From Saccharomycopsis crataegensis (taxonomy: Eukaryota > Ascomycota > Saccharomycetes > Ascoideales > Saccharomycopsidaceae): 64,000 nucleotides of DNA. The stretch spans positions 1,178,001-1,242,000 of the forward strand of contig NW_027043819.1 in assembly GCF_037102585.1 (NCBI RefSeq), in the 5' to 3' direction. The notes under the pieces were generated by a model. The model had not been told where the DNA came from. It did not search any database and saw nothing but the letters and a program-made list of their open reading frames with translations. This document shows positions 20,196-31,649 of this stretch, piece after piece; positions within the stretch are counted from its first letter, which is position 1; each line of letters opens with the position of its first letter. Made by a program: the position numbers and the translations under genes.

Positions 20196-22814
20196 CTTAT
20201 GGAGTGGTTGAGATCGGAACAAATAGCCACTAACCACTCCCACAAGACGACGACGTGTTGTTTTGTTTATATTGTTTATTTTTGATGTTTATTTTTTTTT
20301 GCTTATTGTTAAGCCACATTTCTGAGTCAGGATCAAGAGCCGACTAGTTATGTTTGGGAAGGATTTTATTCCTCTCCTATAAAATATTGGTGATTATTGA
20401 GGAGCCTAGGTCAAGAACCAAATAGTTAGAAAAGGTTACGATCTTAGAATCCTTACGCCGAAGATTGGTTTGTTTGGTGGTATAGTCATTATTTGTTAAT
20501 TCCGGTATTCTAGTGCTGGAACGGAATTAATATATGGGTGACAACGGAATTGGGAGATAGAAGTCCCAAAGTTGTATCGGTTACGGAAAGCTGGTAACTA
20601 CGGAGCGATGAGATAATAGCATCGCTTAGAGATTGTTGAGTTGAAATTATAGTAGTCACTAAAAGGTGATACGAAGCGATGACGTGGAAAGTCGCTATTT
20701 GATTTTGGATCGAAGGAATGATCCTTACAGATGTATGGAAGATTGGAGAAAGGAAACTTTTACGATGACCAAGGCAACTGGTGCCGAAGCTAGAGACGTT
20801 TAATAAATTGTGTTGTTCATGTTGCAAAGGAAGGTTCTGTCATATCGACAGTCTTACTAAATGTTGTTACGAACAATTGATTGAGATTGATGCATCCGTG
20901 GAAATTAAACGAGTGATTAAAGCCTTTCCTGTGGGGATACTCGTCTGATAAGTTGGTCTCCAGTGTTCTTGTTATTTGTGCGGTAACGGAGATCATTGGT
21001 TCTGTGGGGTGACAATGATAGTAATAAAACAACGGTTTCGTTACTTCGAAAGGCCACAGTACAACATTACCTTGACACATTGGAGCATTGGAACTTTCAA
21101 CACAGAGTTTACAGGAAAGAGTTAATCTGCGGTTGATAAGGGTAAGTCCACAAGTTGTGTGAACAATGCAAACCACAGAAGGATGTATCAGTGTCAACTA
21201 TTCGAGAGAATAGATTAGGAGAAAGCTATGTAAATTATCGTTTCCGGCTTGGTTGGCAACCTCCCTTGGGTCATGGGTATTTCGATAATCGAAATAGAGC
21301 TCGACCATGGAGAGTCATTACTCGGGTTGCTTGGAATCTCCAAACCGAAGAATGAAGAGTCCTATTTGATTACCATGTTACGGTGAAAAAAAGGATAGCT
21401 GGTATCGAATCGGAATGCTAATAATTCCAAAGGGGTAATTGGAATAGCTCCGGAGTTAAGCGAGGATCGCGTATAAGGTGACAAGAAGCTGATATTGGTA
21501 ACAGGATTAAGGCAGTGTCATAATAGTTGTCAAAGTTGTATAAGAGGTATACAACCCTAAGTTCGAACAGGGATTGTGCGTGAGCGATGTAATATATCGT
21601 GGAATCGCATTGGAGTGAATAAGGCCAGAAGAGTATGAACTAGGGCATGCTTTTGAACATTTCGACTGAAAGGGATAAGGTTGAGCCAAGAAGCTCTATC
21701 GTTGTCAATTGACAGGATAAGGGTTTTGATGATATATCCAGTTTTGAAAATTAAAGAATTGAAGGCTGAGAAGTGTTAACCAGATGCGGTAAATGCACTA
21801 ATGAAATGAACAATGTTCTAATGAAATGAACAAGGTACTTGATTAGATACATCACACTATTGAATCACTTAGAGAAGCCAAAAAATGTATTTGATCATTG
21901 ACGTTACGAAAATATTGATTGTGAACTGTATCGTTAGGAGAAAGCGAGTTAATGGAATAACTAGCAGGACGATGGATTGACCGAGTACGGACTGGAAGAG
22001 GTCACTGGAGAGAATTCCCGACATCATCCATTGATCATATTAGTTCAAGTGACTTACTTCTTACAATGGCTAAGAGTGATTAGAGCTAGGAAGCTCCGTC
22101 ATAACTGCTAATTCCTGAGCTTATCTTGAACTAAAGGTATGCTAACCCTATTCACTGGGAACGTCGATGAGTCTTAACTACTCCTCAATAAAATGACCTT
22201 TTTATGCATCTCGTGAGAATTGGATTGGAATAAATTTTGAGAAGACCAGAGAAGAAACTAAAGAAGAGAAGAATTTGGAATTCATGGTAATTGATACGTT
22301 GGCATTGTATGTCCAGGTTAGAAGTTTTGAAAGAAGTTAGTGATTAATGGATAAAGCTACCCATTGAATTAATGTGAGAGTTGGGAAGCTGACCGAGCTT
22401 ACCGAGCCGACAGTTATTAGGTTATAAAGATCTTGGATTTTAAAGATTTTGGAACTTGTCTAAGCAGGGTTGGAAGTACTGAAGTTAACGATGATGAGAA
22501 GAATTAGCATGATTTGTGATTCCTTATCCTTTTACTTCGTCCTCATCTCAGTTGGTTCCGGAATAGTATAACTTCGGACAATTTGGTCCTTAGCAGTTTT
22601 AGTCAAGGCCGCTGTTGGTTTCTTTCGACCAAATGTGCACTGTTGTTGTTGTCCAATCACAAGCTTGAAAGACCTTGAAGTATTCTTATGAGTACTGGTA
22701 CCATTGGAGAGAAACATGTTATGAAATTATGATAAAAGATAAATGAGCAGCTAATGGTTGAATCAAGTTCAACATTTGGGATTAGTGAAAGCTCGGAATG
22801 TTGGTTTGAATTAA
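20196..22814. other. Non-coding interior of the type II element, right part
   Basis: 2.6 kb with only short chance ORFs (up to about 126 codons) on either strand and no recognised domain. No tRNA or simple repeat was seen. Confidence 0.5.
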
Positions 22815-23034
22815 AAAGGAAAACATATCGAAGACCCAAATGACTGTTGATCTCGAAAAGGACTACGCGTTGTCATATACCCAGGAAAGGCAGACCCAGT
22901 ACATGTTCCCCAAAACCTGGATTCGTTTAAATTCCTTATGAGAAACGGATACAACTTCACGACGAACTTGATGACTTGATGACTTTATGGCTAGTAATAA
23001 TGATCGAGACGACTCATTCTCCGAGGGGGGATAA
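22815..23034 (+). pseudogene. Remnant of the Ty3 pol 3' end
   Basis: About 220 bp match the last part of the Ty3-like pol coding region, including the terminal codons, the polypurine tract GAGGGGGGATAA and the stop next to the LTR. It is a broken fossil kept mainly because it carries the polypurine tract needed for plus-strand priming. Confidence 0.82.
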
Positions 23035-23341
23035 TGTTATATTATGGGATCATGGTTAGGTTGTGTCCTGGTTACCATCGGTATGGTACCATACGGAACC
23101 CATGATCGGCATTACCTCATCGAGGTATTACCTTATCAAGGTATCACCTTATGTTCCACCCCTTATCTTTTAGTCCTTTATTCCGGGAAGGGGTCCAACA
23201 CCCCATTATTAGTTTTAATCATTTTATTTATATAAGGATGCAACATTCCTTTAGTTTAGACCTTTATTTAGTTTAGACCTTTATTTAGTTTAGGAAGGAC
23301 AAGTCTCTTTGGATATAAAATACTGCCTGTAATCTCCACTT
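23035..23341 (+). repeat. 3' LTR type II, left part
   Basis: It starts TGTTATATTATGGG right after the polypurine tract and TAA. It carries an extra copy of the GTTTAGACCTTTATTTA unit. It is interrupted at CCACTT by LINE-A and resumes at 26926. Confidence 0.88.
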
Positions 23342-26300
23342 TTTTTTTTTTAAAGACAAAAACCATTTTTTTTTTTTTCCTTCAAAGTTCGATTTATTAA
23401 TAAATATATAATTATATATATCTATGTAAAATCTTATAAGCTAATGCTCATTATATATGTTAGGGAAAACCATATCATATGGTGAAAAACCCTTTAGTGA
23501 TAATTATTAGTATTTAAATAAAATGTTTTTTTTTGTTATTGTTTTTGTTAATTTTTTTTTTCTTTTTTGTTTTGATCGACTATTCAGCTCCCAGTAGTAA
23601 TGATATAAATCAAGTTGTTAATTGATGTGTTCCAATCAATTTGGTTATGATATCTTAGGCGTGAGAGTTTGCGTTGATAGCATAGATAGCGGTCGATCTT
23701 TTTGATTGTTGATTCTGAATGATTGGGAGCGATTAAGTTATTCCATGCTAATGGAATTGGGATTTTCAATCTTGACCATAACTCGGTTGATAATGGGCAT
23801 TGAATTAGGAAATGGGTCATTTTGATCTTGACTTGGAGTTCTGGTGATTCATGTTGTTGGTCTTGAGAGACGGTTTCGAGCCCGCAATAGTGACATTTTC
23901 TATGTTGGTAAAAAAATTGTTCAGCACCTAAGTGGAATATGTGTATGTTTTCAAAGTAACCAGGGCTATTATGTTGGTATTTGTGGAGTCTCTTCCAGAA
24001 AGAGTTTTGTTTCGTTTGGGTGACTTCTTGGATATTGGTTAAAGTGGTGGATAATTTATGTTTATCAATTCTGGCTCTTTTTTTCTTGCTTCCCTGTTTG
24101 TGTTCAAACTCCATGACCAGTTTTGGGATCTCCATTTGATAGATAGTTGGTATACCGTCTTGAATGGACTTGGCAAGGTCTGAGTGTTTGATATTCATTG
24201 GGTTCAATGTTTGTTGTTGAGATATTGGTTTGGACAATAATTTATACCAAGCCACAAAAGCACATTTTTCCGCTGTGGTGAACATTGGAAGATTTATAAC
24301 CTGGTTGAGTATGGACCTGCTGTCTCTCTTATTCTTGATATTGATCTGGTCACCCAATATTAACCGCCACCAGTATTGGGTTTTTATATATCCTTGTATC
24401 GACTGCTCTTCCTCGGATAGATTTTGTTTGATGATCATGTTTATTGCTAGTTGGAGCTTGAATCGGAGTAACTGGCAATATGGGTTTAAAGATTGGAGAA
24501 AGAGTTGTTGAAAGATTTTTGCCTTGCGGTAGCTCAATTGGCTTTTGATATCCACCATGCCATATCCTCCTTTCAATGGGCTTGTTTTTAAAGTGTCCAT
24601 GGAGATTTTCAGTTTTTTGTTCACCTGGTTTTTGATGGATTGTTCTAGCAAATCTATTTGGTCTGGAAGCATAGGTGCATGAATCTCGTGGTAATATAGC
24701 TTAGACAAGATATATGTGTTATATCCGACTATTTGACTTGATATTGGTAGTGAACTCATGTTGGTCATGTAATATTTGGTGCTGATGTCTTTTTGGAGAG
24801 TATTAGGCCAGGTTTGACTCGAGTTCCCAATTTTAACGCCTAGATATTGGATTTCATAATTATTGTCAGCAATATCTATTTGGAAGTCGGACTGGAATGG
24901 TATTTGATCGCATGGAACAATTAATCTGGATTTGCTTTTGTTTAATTTAGAACCACTGACTTGTTCGAACGCCTGAATTATCTTCATAGTGTTTTTGAAG
25001 TCATTATGATCTCTCAAGAATAAGGTAACATCATCTGCATAGGCAAGGTATTTGACTCTGGGGATGATGTTTGGTTGGATCTTATGGTTGTAACTGAATC
25101 CTTTATTTAATCTTTGGATGGCTCTTAGAAAAGGTTCAAGGGCTAACGCGAAAATTGTTGGTGAAAGTGGGTTGCCCTGAAGGGTTCCGTTTCTTAATGG
25201 GAAAGAAGGGCCTGTAATGTTATTTAGGCAAATGGTTCCGAGGGCTTTGGTAAGGATAGCGTGAATAGTTTCCGTCATTTTTCCAAAATTGAGTTTTCGA
25301 AGTAATATTTTAAGGTATAGATGGGAAATCTGGTCAAAAGCCTTTTCGAAGTCAGCAAGCATGATTCGGTGGTTAGTAGAATGATTGACATGTGGCTTGT
25401 CTTGTGGGGATATTAAACTGGAAAGCAAGTCACCGAAAATTGTTATATTAGAGAAGGAGGATCTTTCAGGTATGAAACCAACTTGATTTGGGCCGATAAT
25501 TTTTTGCAAGAACGGGAGCAAACGGGCGTTGATGATGCTGGAAAAGAGTTTCAAATTTGTGTTGATTAATGCTATGGGCCTGTAATTCTCCACTTTTTGA
25601 ACATCTTTGTTTGGTTTTGGTATGAGAGTGAATTTTATGGTTCGATAGTTGAATGGAATTTCCCCTGAAGAAAGAATTTGGTTAAATTCTTTTAGAAGTA
25701 TGTGTTTTATCTGAGGAAAGAGAGACTTATAAACGCCGTATGGTATACCATCTACCCCGGGGGCGGATTGAGTATTGGATTCAGTAACTGCATATTCCAA
25801 TTCTATCATGGTGATTGGTTTGTTCAAGTTGTTGGATTCAGTGTTGGTGGAACCTAGTTCTTATGTGGTCATAGTAATTTGGTTCATCAGTATTGTCTGT
25901 TATTTCTGTTATTTTCTTGTGTACCATCGTCAAAAAGTTCAGCTTCAAGCAAATCTCGGAAATGAGGTCTGAAGTAGAGTTCACAGTGGGTGGAAACTTG
26001 ATCTTCAGAAGCCATTGAATAATATGATTTTTAATGATATTATGTTGGGGGATGTAAGTTATTGCATGAGGTTGAGTGTTGATTTCAAGAATAATAGAAT
26101 CATGAGTTGAAGAAGACTTTAGATAGTTTTGTTGGGACATTTGAATATGAAATCTGTTTTGTCGGAGATCATGGACTGACTGATATAAAAACGATCTATT
26201 CTGCGACTACTTTTTTCCGTGGTGGATTGGTTAGTCCAATTCTTTTTAATCTGGTGCAATTTTGAATGTTCATAGATATCTGTTAGCTTGAAAGGTTTGA

Positions 26301-26925
26301 TTAGCTTTTTAAGCGACTCGGACGATCTTTGTACGCGAGAACGGAAGTTAGCAGAGTCTCTTGAATTGATAAAATTATTAAAGTCACCTCCGAGAATAAT
26401 GTTGATGGTCTTATTGTTGTTTCTCGCTCTGAGAGTGGTAAGCTGGGTTTGGAGGGTGATGGAGAGTTGATTTTGAAGAAGGATTTGTTTTTGGTAATCA
26501 GCAGATGGGTTGTAGATATTGATTAGCCAAAGCCAGTTATTGGCATCTTGTTCAATAATGGCATCTGTGATATAAACCTGGAGCTGGCTCAGTACTGCAA
26601 TTGTTAGCAATGAATGATCAACGACCTTTATGTGGCCCTCAATTATAATAGCTGTGCGGGATGATGGAGTATTTTTATAAATTTTTTTGTTTTGGTGTTG
26701 GAAGAGGAAGTCCTCGCCAAGATTAAGTTCTTGAAACATTGAAATGTTATATTGGTTTGATAGATGGAGAATTTTGGGGTCATCCAATCTCAATCTTTGG
26801 ATGTTTTGACTAATGATCGATAGTTTACTCATTTTGTGTATGAGAGGCGTTTTTTGTGACATTTGAGCCATCTGATTGAGGTGAATTTATTTCGTTGTTG
26901 TTATCCTCCAGGGGGGAAGATTGTT
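23342..26925 (-). mobile_element. LINE-A copy 2, 5'-truncated, in the type II LTR
   Basis: The element lies on the minus strand, starts within the end of ORF1 and is flanked by the 4-bp duplication ACTT (23338-23341 and 26926-26929). Its poly(A) (poly-T at about 23366-23379) is followed by a mini LINE-B tail (poly-T plus AAAGACAAAA, 23341-23360). ORF2 is damaged by a frameshift and a deletion. Confidence 0.88.
23584..26832 (-). pseudogene. LINE-A ORF2, frameshifted and deleted
   Basis: Read from the MSKLSIISQ start near 26832, the endonuclease is open until about 26150, where a run of 4 A replaces 5 and shifts the frame. A second segment runs to about 25850. There a 191-bp deletion between two ACCAACACT repeats removes the linker before the RT and shifts the frame again. 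The RT and C-terminal part (25827-23584) is open, with DFEKAFD, YADDVT and the CHYC zinc motif. At the site of the premature stop in copy 1 this copy has the normal Arg codon. Confidence 0.88.
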
Positions 26926-26970
26926 ACTTGATTCCAGAATCTAGTGTGCACTTGCACACTGATTGTAACA
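26926..26970 (+). repeat. 3' LTR type II, right part
   Basis: This is the end of the LTR (ACTTGATTCCAGAATC to GATTGTAACA), with the AGTGTGC-ACTT-GCACACT hairpin. It stops 12 bp before tRNA-Ile at 26983. Confidence 0.88.
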
Positions 26971-26982
26971 AAAAATTCGTAA

Positions 26983-27076
26983 GGTCCCTTGGCCCAGTTG
27001 GTTAAGGCGTGGTGCTAATAACAGCTTTCAATGCATTGTTACGCCAAGATCGGCGGTTCGATCCCGCCAGGGACCA
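26983..27076 (+). tRNA. tRNA-Ile(AAT) with intron, second copy
   Basis: Identical in exons and 20-nt intron to 861-954, and flanked by the same 12 upstream bases and T-rich downstream stretch. The two loci are duplicates that received different upstream LTR structures. Confidence 0.95.
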
Positions 27077-27090
27077 TATTTTTGAGCTTT

Positions 27091-27116
27091 TCTTTTTTTT
27101 AAGACAAAATTCAATA
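27091..27116 (-). mobile_element. LINE-B tail remnant, split by mariner
   Basis: Poly-T plus AAGACAAAATTCAATA matches the LINE-B terminus on the minus strand. Mariner inserted at its TA. The uninterrupted version of this site lies at 971-1014. Confidence 0.65.
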
Positions 27117-29258
27117 CAGTGTTTTCATTTTTTATTCGTACCAACCACCGGAAATGTTCATACCAGTGGCAAAAAATAATTCATACCGACCCCCGGTATT
27201 TTTCGTACCACCGCAGCGGGATTTATTCAAACCATCTAAGAAAAATAGTTCATACTATTGCACTTCAATTATTCATACCAACAGTATATAAAATTCATAT
27301 TAATTCCTTTCTTTTTTTAAGTGACTGGCTCTATAAGCCTCTAAGCTACTCAGTTTAATCAAATTATACTCATTTTTTCCATAATTCTGTGCTACTTTCT
27401 ATAAAACCGGATATCTATAATAATATTAATAGTAGCACGTAATTACGGTTTTCAAAAAAAGGAACGAATGTATGGTAAGCTGTTCTCCATATAAAGTGAG
27501 CAATTCCCACTTTTATTGCTTAATTCGGGCCCTATATGATCACCAGATTACATACAAAAAAAAAGCATAAGCTTTTACTACCAAAACTAAGTATGAACTT
27601 GAAAGCCAAGCTACTAACTGATGGGTATGTTGATGGCCTAGGTAATAGATTCTATACTGAACCAAGTGAAATGACTTTAGAGTCTGAAATAGCACCAGTT
27701 GAAGCTTGCTTTAGTTACAGTGACTATAAGCATTTTGAAAAACCAGGTATCATGGATATCATGGAAATTGATCCTATTTTCGAAGAAGAAGAAAATGCCG
27801 AGATGGAAATTGAAATGAAAGAACGAAGATATAGAGGTTCGTACCGGTATTATAATCAAGCTGTCAAACAAAGATTTTGGCACTTGGTCATGGAAGAAGG
27901 TGTATAAGCTTACAAGGCTGCAAAATTAGAAGATATACCTTTGCAAACTGCTTACACATGGAAAAGAAAGTGGAACAAAATACTTGTCAATGAATTAAAT
28001 GGTATCTCGAAGCCAATAAAGAAAAGAGGTCGTAAACCCCTTCTCACTGATGAACATAAGGAATTACTTCAAAAATTGATAAAGGAAGATGCTACAGTGA
28101 CTCTCGATTTTATGTTGGAGAGACTCAAGAAAGCCTTCACCAATGTAAGAGCCAAGGCTACAACAATCTATAACTTTGTAACCAAGGTCTGTAAGCTAAG
28201 TCTCAAACGTATTTCTAAATGGGCTTTGAGAAGAAGTCTGGAGGAATTGAAGAAACAGAGACTCGAGTGGGCAGAGAAGTATAAAGACAAGCTCGACTTT
28301 AGTCAAAACTGTATTTTCATCGACGAAGCAGGTTTCAATATCAGTATGCGGCGTGAGTATGGATGGTCTGCTGTGGGTGAAAAAGCAGTTCTTACTGTTC
28401 CCGTAACCAGAGGGCTTAATATTTCGTAAAGGTACTACAGCTAATCACTTCTACAGTTTTGTAAAGTCAGTGATCCAGCAAATAGAAAATAACGAGGAGC
28501 TCAAAGGTATGAAATATTTGATCCTTGATAATGCTGCCATTCATAAACGACGTGATCTTCAGTTACTAGTGGCACTGAGTGGGTTGGAACTTGTGTTTTT
28601 ACCTCCTTATTCTCCAGGGTTGAATGCTATAGAAGAATTCTGGTCAGTGTGTAAGAGTAAAGTCAAAAGATCAAACTTGAGCAAGAAGGAGCAATTAACT
28701 CCAAGGGTGAAAGAAGCCACAGAAATATTTCCCTTGATAGTTACAAGGGATTCTGCAGACATGCTTCTAGACATATTGATCTCTGTTTACAACAGCAGCT
28801 CTTTTGAAAACAAATACCAAAGATGAAGAAAAAAAATTAGAAAACAAACCAAAAAAAAAAAAGTAAAAACTATAAAAAAAATTACATAAAGACACAAAAA
28901 GGCTCAAAAACAAATTGATGAAAATTTAAAATTTTAAGGAAGGACGAAACCACTCCAAAATTTGGTTATGAGCCTTTGAAATGGTAAATGAGTATTGCAA
29001 AGGGGCTTTATTGGGTGTGCGGGTCCCCTATAACATGTTTAATAATATCAAAGATAAAATATTAATGAAAGCATAAGAATTTTATGCATTTAGTATGAAT
29101 TTTGTATTCTGTTGGTATGAATAATTGAAGTGCAATAGTATGAACTATTTTTCTTAGATGGTCTGAATAAATCCCGCTGCGGTGGTCGGTATGAATTATT
29201 TTTTGCCACTGGTATGAACCTTTCCGGTGGTTGGTACAAATAAAAAATGAAAACACTG
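27117..29258 (+). mobile_element. Tc1/mariner transposon copy, 2142 bp
   Basis: It has CAGTG...CACTG ends flanked by TA on both sides (27115-27116, 29259-29260). The inverted repeats are about 185 bp long with a ~22-bp indel, and contain iterated TTCATACC or TTCGTACC motifs. The interior holds a broken DDE transposase. Left flank: LINE-B tail after tRNA-Ile. Right flank: identical to that of the copy at 50692-52519, followed by tRNA-Lys and tRNA-Asp. Confidence 0.92.
27536..28826 (+). pseudogene. Tc1/mariner-type DDE transposase, broken
   Basis: The protein starts MITRLHTKKKHK and continues through a helix-turn-helix region (AAKLEDIPLQTAYTWKRKW, then RGRKPLLTDEHKELLQKLI). The catalytic domain has FIDEAGF, LILDNAAIH and PPYSPGLNAIEEFWS, with 34 residues between the second Asp and the Glu (DD34E), as in Tc1/IS630 enzymes. 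It carries a TAA at 27905-27907 where the other copy has TCA. Relative to that copy it also lacks bases after NIS (about 28427), so it is split into 27536-27907, 27908-28429 and the rest from about 28430. The extra acidic and basic insert near 27790-27900 is absent from the other copy. Confidence 0.88.
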
Positions 29259-29360
29259 TATGTTATGATAAAAAGTGTCAGTTTTCGAGCCCGTCTAATG
29301 ACTTTTCTCCCGTCGCATAATTCATTCAGGAGCCACTACCGCTAAAAAAATGTTTCACTA
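29259..29360. other. Spacer shared by two loci
   Basis: About 100 bp between mariner and tRNA-Lys, nearly identical to 52520-52621. No feature is seen in it. It shows that the mariner-Lys-Asp block is a duplicated segment. Confidence 0.6.
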
Positions 29361-29444
29361 AGCCCCACGCGGGGCTCGAACCCGCAACCTTTCGATCACA
29401 TTAATTTTAAGAGTCGAATGCACTACCGATTGTGCTAGCGAGGC
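29361..29444 (-). tRNA. tRNA-Lys(CTT) with 11-nt intron
   Basis: Same exons as 17413-17496 apart from one T-loop base (TTCGAGC instead of TTCAAGC). The intron AAATTAATGTG is the same length but unrelated in sequence to the introns at 17413 and 39477. The copy at 52622-52705 is identical. Confidence 0.94.
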
Positions 29445-29447
29445 ATG

Positions 29448-29519
29448 CTCCGCGAAGGGGAATTGAACCCCGGTCCCCCGCGCGACAAGCGGGGATTCTA
29501 GCCACTAAACTATCACGGA
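29448..29519 (-). tRNA. tRNA-Asp(GTC) with a T-stem mismatch
   Basis: Identical to the other three tRNA-Asp copies except for the last base of the T-stem: CGGGG now faces CCCCT instead of CCCCG, giving a C-T mismatch at pair 49-65. A and B boxes look intact, so it may be transcribed, but the mismatch could weaken folding. It may be a decaying copy. It lies 3 bp from tRNA-Lys. Confidence 0.9.
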
Positions 29520-29530
29520 ATTGATGTTCT

Positions 29531-29541
29531 TGTTATATTAC
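29531..29541 (+). repeat. Possible 11-bp LTR start
   Basis: TGTTATATTAC matches the first ten bases of the Ty3-type LTR and sits 11 bp from tRNA-Asp, where an LTR is expected. The following bases (29542-29575) match nothing else here. The call rests on position as much as on sequence. Confidence 0.4.
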
Positions 29542-29581
29542 GATGCGACTAGACTAGATGTAGTTAGTCACGGGTTAGGAT

Positions 29582-31218
29582 ACATCAACAACATGACCGG
29601 CCCATTATTCAATTTAAAAAATGGTACCCTCCAAGGTAATCCGTTTTCCCTTTCATTATTTGCATTAGCAGTAGAACCTTTACTACGATCTATCAAACAG
29701 AATACCAGAGGCCATAGTTACCAAGGAGATTTGATACCTGAAGCATATAGCAGTCAACATTATCTTGCTTTTGCTGATGATATCACAGTTTTCCTCAAAG
29801 ATAAAAGAGATTATTCCAAAACAATGAAATGTATTAGACTATTTGAAAAATTCAGTGGCAGCAAACTCAATGAAAAGAAATCCCAACTAATCATACCAAC
29901 TGATAATTATCCATTTTTGACACCATTCCCATTTGAGATTGCTGATGAAAACTTTCAATTGACATATTTGGGGATAACTATTGGACCATCAGTGACATTT
30001 TGGCCGGAAACATTGCAGCGTGACCTCCATATCAAGTACAAGTTATCAAACATGACCAGCTTGCTGATTCAATCAAAAATAGAAGCATTCAACACATATA
30101 TTGCATCCAAGTTCTATTACAAAGAACTACACCAACCTTTGTTACCCAATCAGTTGAATCAAATTGACACATCGATTAAGTTATTGGTCAAGCAAGATAC
30201 ACCTATTTCTTTGGATACACTCAAGACACACAACAACAAAGGCTGTTTCTCAATGATTGATTTAAAGTCTCAACTCCAACACCGAAGAGCCAAAATTTTC
30301 CAGGATTTGTTTTTGGATAGTCACACTAAATATAACCAGATATTACGTTTTAAAATCCAATCAAGTATCAATAACATCATTCAAAAAACATCACCAACAA
30401 AATCACCAAAGGATGAATATATCAAAACTCATTATTGGTGGGTGGTATTACTTGAACTAGCCGATGACATTGAGAATACCAATGATTCAATTTCCTTAGA
30501 AGTTATGAATAGCAGCACATTCTCAGATGCTGAAAGGACAGCGTACTGGGATTTCAGAAAAGTTCTTGGTATAAAGAAACGTACAATCAGGTTGAAGCCA
30601 ATGAAGATTGGAATTGAAGATTTGAAAAATTCAATTGAAAAAGGGATTCCTGAAAAATATCAACAACACATTCCAATTAGAATTAAGGATTTTGACCATA
30701 CTAAAGGAAGTAAAAAACAACGGGAAAAACAAGATGTGAACAAGATGTCAAAAACACTCATGGTCATTACTGGGGTGAATCAGAAACAAGTTGATAACTT
30801 TTGGCATAACCTCAAAAAATTCAACCAACATTTCCCGGGGAAATATCAAAATATTCACATCTTTCATTTGGGCATTGAAAATCACAATTACGTAAATAAT
30901 CATTGTGACTATTGCAGCAAAAAATTAACCAGATATGATGAACCCCAATATGCCCCAAAGGAAATCCAATTTGAAATCATGAAGCACCATCTTATTGAAT
31001 GTCCATTGGCCCAGAAACTTTGGAAAAAAATTGACTTGAATATCCCATTAACCTGGCAAACAATCATTACCCCTGCCACCAACATGAACGAAACCAGAAC
31101 GATCGATAGATATCTAGGTTTCCAACGAAAATTATCAAGATTGAAATCCAAAAGGCATTTCAATTGTCATATGGCCGTTGATTCAATGATCTTCTTGCTT
31201 GAAAGCAATATCTTTTAA
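29582..31218 (+). pseudogene. LINE-B ORF2 C-terminal part
   Basis: An open frame from the truncation point to the normal stop covers the second half of the RT (LQGNPF, FADDIT), the thumb-like region and the C-terminal CCHC motif (CDYC to HHLIEC). The endonuclease and RT fingers are lost. One difference from the other copies changes a Gly of KGGFSMID to Cys. It is not functional alone. Confidence 0.85.
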
Positions 31219-31360
31219 GCGGAGAAGAAGAAATAGGTGGGGAAAAACAAGAAAATAAAATCAAAAAAAAAAACAACAATTAAAAACCTTAAAAACGCAT
31301 AAAAACATTTTTTCACAATAATAGGGTTTTTCACCATTAATAGTTTTCCCTTAACACTTT
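29582..31360 (+). mobile_element. LINE-B fragment 3, 5'-truncated in the RT
   Basis: The fragment starts just before NNMTGPLFNL in the RT domain and keeps FADDIT and the CDYC zinc motif. It is preceded by TAGGAT (29576-29581), which recurs after the LINE-B tail at 31572. The copy ends early within the 3' UTR (after CTTAACACTTT) in a 26-base A-run, possibly from premature polyadenylation. Confidence 0.85.
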
Positions 31361-31386
31361 AAAAAAAAAAAAAAAAAAAAAAAAAA

Positions 31387-31571
31387 TCAAAAAAAAAAAC
31401 AACAATTAAAAACCTTAAAAACGCATAAAAACATTTTTTCTCAATAATAGGGTTTTTCACCATTAATGGTTTTCCCTTAACACTTTAATTTTCAAACTAC
31501 ATTAGGTAGTTTATGAGATATATAGTTATATAATTAATTAATATATTGAATTTTGTCTTTAAAAAAAAAAA
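31387..31571 (+). mobile_element. LINE-B 3' tail fragment
   Basis: The last ~175 bp of LINE-B including the 3' UTR mirrored motif and poly(A) follow directly after the A-run of the previous fragment. The overlap with that fragment's 3' UTR shows that it is a separate piece. Confidence 0.8.
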
Positions 31572-31578
31572 TAGGATA

Positions 31579-31649
31579 CATACTAAATGCATAAAATTCT
31601 TATGCTTTCATTAATATTTTATCTTTGATATTATTAAACATGTTATAGG
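31579..31649 (-). mobile_element. Mariner fragment, 71 bp, inside a chimeric insertion
   Basis: It matches the reverse complement of the mariner segment around 29030-29095 and lies between the target duplication TAGGAT (31572-31577) and the LINE-A fragment. It has no mariner ends or TA flanks, so it did not arrive by transposition. Confidence 0.8.

Larger units (their letters stand above)
18483..26970 (+). mobile_element. Non-coding Ty3-related element (type II), LINE-A in its 3' LTR
   Basis: The element has a 5' LTR (18483-18875), a Ty3-type primer site, a 4.2-kb interior without a substantial ORF, a terminal stretch matching the end of Ty3 pol and its polypurine tract (22815-23034), and a 3' LTR (23035-23341 plus 26926-26970). 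This is the plan of a large non-autonomous derivative, presumably mobilised by the coding Ty3 element that shares its primer site and polypurine tract. The LTRs border two different tRNA genes, Thr and Ile, each at 12 bp, and no target duplication matches, so the locus is probably recombinant. Coding content is lost. Confidence 0.8.

Noticed and set aside
20510-21197. Two antisense ORFs of 105 and 126 codons in the type II element
   Set aside because: No recognisable domain and not conserved elsewhere in the window; treated as chance frames.
24230-24511. 93-codon ORF seen at every LINE-A copy
   Set aside because: Antisense shadow of LINE-A ORF2; no start context or independent support.
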